Shown: piece after piece, positions 33,701 to 35,876 of the stretch
Layout: the number at the start of each line of letters is the position of its first letter
How positions within the stretch are numbered: position 1 is the stretch's first letter
Origin: Planctomycetaceae bacterium
GTDB lineage: Bacteria > Planctomycetota > Planctomycetia > Planctomycetales > Planctomycetaceae
Assembly (NCBI GenBank): GCA_015485495.1
Contig: WFTL01000070.1
Location: forward strand, 1 to 35,876
Reading direction: 5' to 3'
DNA length: 35,876 bases
Position numbers and translations under genes: made by a program
The notes under the pieces: model-generated
Database searches by the model: none
Told to the model about the DNA's origin: nothing
What the model saw: the letters and a program-made list of their open reading frames with translations, nothing else

Positions 33701-34840
33701 TCAGTCGACGCCGGTCACCCGGCGAATGTACCGGACTTCTTCAGGGTCGTACGGGCTTCCGTCCGGACGCAGGATCTCGTGAAACCACACATCCGGCTCC
33801 TGCGGATACGGTTTCTGCCACGAATCCCACGGATAGTGCGTCTGCGTTTTTCCGGCCACGAAGCCCCAGTTCCAGGCGCCGATTCTTTCACGCTGAAAAT
33901 ACCCGAGAATCGGATCGAAGCGGCTGCCGTTGGTCCGGGCCATGTATTCCGTGCACAGAATCGGGCGTCCGTACCGCCGAAGCTGATTCACGCGTTCGCG
34001 CACGGCATCCAGGCGTTCGTAATTGTGAAAGCTGATCACGTCGGATTCTTCCAGCATGATCTTTTCAATGGGACTGACCCGATCGTGATCCGGCCACGGT
34101 CCCAGCCAGACGGCGGCTGTCAGAGGCTGAGAAGGATCGGCCTGCCGGGCCCAGTGAAACACACGCGGCAGCAGCCGTGTCGACATGTCCACTTTGTTGG
34201 CCAGTTCCGTGCCGCGGCCATGCTCTCCCCAGGAATGCGCATTCGTGTTTTCCGGTTCATTGAAGACATCCCATACGTGCACACGCCGATCATCACGAAA
34301 ATGCCCGATGACCCCCTCGATGTAAGGACGCAGTTCTTCGTGCCGTTCCGGATCCCCCAGAATGTCGGCTCCAGGAGCCTGCACCCAGCGGGAATTGTGC
34401 ACTCCGGGAACCGGCGGCTTCTGGGGCCCGGAGACAGGATGCGGGTCCCAGACGGCATCCAGCAGAACGAACATCACGCCCAGACCGTGCCGGTCAGCGA
34501 TCTCCAGAAATCGTTCCATCCGCTGCAGGAAACCAGCCGCATCCTGTTCCCACACCAGGTTGTGCAGATACACACGGATGCTCGTGAACCCCAGTTCCGA
34601 CGCCCATTTCAGTTCCCGATCGATCGTTTCCGGATCGAAGGTTTCCGCCTGCCACATTTCCAGCTGATTGGATGCCGTGCTGGGCGTGAAATTGCAGCCC
34701 ACCAGCCACGGCTGCTGTTCGTACCAGGCATTCGCCTGTTCCGGGGTCCAGCGATCACGCCCCTGGGCATCGGCCGGCGCCCCGATCAGACAGACAACCA
34801 GCAGACAGCCTGCATGGCAGACTCGAAAACGGTGAAACAT
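33701..34840 (-). CDS. secreted GH5-like (cellulase-family) glycoside hydrolase
   Basis: A 379-residue protein with a signal peptide (MFHRFRVCHAGCLLVVCLIG..., cleavage near ADA/QG, residue 25) and a TIM-barrel hydrolase. The acid/base region is WDVFNEPEN (E195) and the nucleophile is in PILCTEYMAR (E298), with SFHNYE before it, the order of retaining clan A (GH5-like) enzymes. The early barrel motif GCNFTPSTASNQLEMW is typical of planctomycete members. It should cleave a beta-linked polysaccharide or glycoside in the periplasm or outside the cell; substrate unknown. ATG 34840 (MFHRF) is preferred over 34876 since AGAGG lies 6 to 7 bases before it. It faces the sugar-acid cluster convergently and is about 157 bp downstream of the hydrolase at the window end. 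Confidence 0.85.
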   Translation of the reverse strand: MFHRFRVCHAGCLLVVCLIGAPADAQGRDRWTPEQANAWYEQQPWLVGCNFTPSTASNQLEMWQAETFDPETIDRELKWASELGFTSIRVYLHNLVWEQDAAGFLQRMERFLEIADRHGLGVMFVLLDAVWDPHPVSGPQKPPVPGVHNSRWVQAPGADILGDPERHEELRPYIEGVIGHFRDDRRVHVWDVFNEPENTNAHSWGEHGRGTELANKVDMSTRLLPRVFHWARQADPSQPLTAAVWLGPWPDHDRVSPIEKIMLEESDVISFHNYERLDAVRERVNQLRRYGRPILCTEYMARTNGSRFDPILGYFQRERIGAWNWGFVAGKTQTHYPWDSWQKPYPQEPDVWFHEILRPDGSPYDPEEVRYIRRVTGVD

Positions 34841-34928
34841 ATCGAACCTCTTTCCATTTCCTGTCGCGTTGTTCATTTCAGATCAGCGCGCTTCCGGCCC
34901 CGGATTTCCCTGAACCGCTGAATCATTT

Positions 34929-34962
34929 TTCCGGAACGCACCGTCCCGCGGTCGTTCCGGAA
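34929..34962. terminator. strong hairpin after the last hydrolase gene
   Basis: TTCCGGAACG (34929-34938) pairs perfectly with CGTTCCGGAA (34953-34962); an inner ACCG/CGGT stem is offset by one bulged base. It lies between the alpha/beta hydrolase stop (34998) and the glycosidase start (34840), both on the minus strand, and is the best candidate terminator in that stretch. Confidence 0.5.
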
Positions 34963-34997
34963 GTCATCCCGGAAGAACACCGGCCGCCCGGGCGTTT

Positions 34998-35797
34998 CTA
35001 CGGTGTCGGAGGTCCGATCGTCCTTTCGAAAAACGATCGAGCGGATTCGAAATGATACTCATGACGGCCTTTCGGAACCGTGAAGACCGGCTCCAGGCCC
35101 CCTGTTTTCGCATAATAAGGAGCGATGCGGTCGATGCACCGCTTCGCTTCGTCCGGACGAAACCCGTCGCCTGCCGCATTGGAAATGTGCAGAGGACGGG
35201 GTGAAGCCAGCAGAGCCAGTTCCGGAAGATCGAATTCGGGAAGCAGTCCAGGAATCGCTCCACAGGAACAGTGCTGCCGACGATCCCGAATAAAGGACAC
35301 GCGCATACTGCCGAAAATCCCCTGAATCGACGCCGCCCGCACGCGCGGGTCCAGGGCGATGGCCGACAGAGCCAGCAGACCGCCTGTCGAAACTCCCGTG
35401 GTCCCCACTCGTTCGCCGTCGACCAGAGGATCGGAAAACACGTGATCCAGCAGAATGAGCTGATGCGCGAAGAGCAGGCTGTACCAGCCGTATCCATCCA
35501 GCCGCAGAACACGGTCCAGTTCCAGATGCCTGTCGACATTCGGTTCCATCCCGACGTTTTCCATGGCGAATACCAGATACCCCCGCTGCGCGAAGCGCGC
35601 CGCACAGGCATGCTGATAGCTGTCCGGTTCGCTGAGAATCTGCGCGACCTTTCCGTGCCCCATGAAGCAGACGACCGTCGGCATCGGCCTGGATTCTTTC
35701 CCGTCGACCGCTGCCGGCTGCAGACGGAAGAAACGAAACAGACGCCGCCCGCCGGCGGCAACGTGATATTCCTGCTGAGAGTACGTTCCGCGGTCGG
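34998..35797 (-). CDS. alpha/beta hydrolase (esterase-like), 5' end lost in a fold-back
   Basis: About 265 residues of an alpha/beta hydrolase related to dienelactone-hydrolase/acetyl-esterase proteins. Visible: MPTVVCFMGHGK (oxyanion region), the elbow TTGVSTGGLLAL (GxSxG nucleophile), and GRHEYHFES near the C-terminus with the catalytic His. The open frame continues to 35840, but from about 35806 on the DNA is the exact reverse complement of 35727-35797, so residues encoded beyond 35797 are not natural. The true N-terminus, which could carry a signal peptide, is therefore unknown. Same strand as the secreted glycosidase, suggesting a shared role in polysaccharide breakdown. Confidence 0.75.
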
Positions 35798-35876
35798 CCG
35801 GAGGTCCGACCGCGGAACGTACTCTCAGCAGGAATATCACGTTGCCGCCGGCGGGCGGCGTCTGTTTCGTTTCTTC
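35727..35876. repeat. perfect 71-bp inverted repeat reaching the window end
   Basis: Arm 35727-35797 is the exact reverse complement of 35806-35876, with an 8-base loop (CCGGAGGT, 35798-35805). The left arm is inside coding sequence. A perfect palindrome of this length ending exactly at the sequence end is the usual form of a fold-back assembly or library artefact. Confidence 0.9.

Noticed and set aside
35806-35840. Native N-terminus of the last alpha/beta hydrolase
   Set aside because: These bases belong to the right arm of the fold-back palindrome and only mirror the gene's own sequence.

Overview
The window reads as a piece of a planctomycete chromosome, most likely a metagenome-assembled contig. 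It has GC-rich coding on both strands. Several families are typical of Planctomycetes: a CxxCH planctomycete-cytochrome domain fused to WD40 repeats, a DUF1080 exported protein, a Tat-exported Gfo/Idh/MocA protein, a non-lysosomal ceramidase-like hydrolase, zinc-ribbon/RDD membrane proteins and an ExeA-like ATPase. LpxB implies a lipid A outer membrane. A Chlamydia-like class Ic ribonucleotide reductase fits the PVC superphylum. No tRNA, rRNA or CRISPR array was seen.

Layout. 1-421: the left part of an IS3-family element (orfA, start of orfB, one terminal repeat). 526-6114: an FAD-linked sugar-lactone-oxidase-like protein, two tiny overlapping unknown genes, a nitrilase-family amidohydrolase, a small lipoprotein and a four-zinc-ribbon protein. 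6764-14436: a plus-strand run of an exported hydrolase-like protein, an FHA protein, a zinc-ribbon/RDD membrane protein, a cytochrome-WD40-PPC protein and an SBF-like transporter; the last three are tightly packed. 14437-19072: a regulatory region followed by nrdA and nrdB. The promoter carries two NrdR-like boxes whose centres are 31 bp apart, one abutting the -35 and one covering the -10. 19179-21881 (minus): rimI-like acetyltransferase, arsC-like reductase, upp and a GNAT protein. 22265-22981: DUF1080 protein. 23023-27815 (minus): a GntR regulator with two winged-helix domains, lpxB and an ExeA-like ATPase with a very long acidic tail. 27918-33501: divergent from the regulator, a Gfo/Idh/MocA protein, a possible 74-aa protein, an acid-sugar dehydratase of the enolase superfamily, a ceramidase-like hydrolase and an MFS transporter. 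33701-35797 (minus): a secreted GH5-like glycosidase and a truncated alpha/beta hydrolase.

How the genes work together. The best-supported units are the NrdR-type promoter driving nrdAB, and the 26.9-33.5 kb module, which looks like a GntR-controlled locus for uptake and breakdown of a sugar acid or related carbohydrate. The FHA/RDD/cytochrome-WD40 run looks like a membrane and periplasm unit of unknown purpose. The last 150 bases form a perfect 71-bp inverted repeat running to the very end; this is more likely a fold-back assembly or library artefact than biology, so the last gene should be treated as incomplete at its 5' end.
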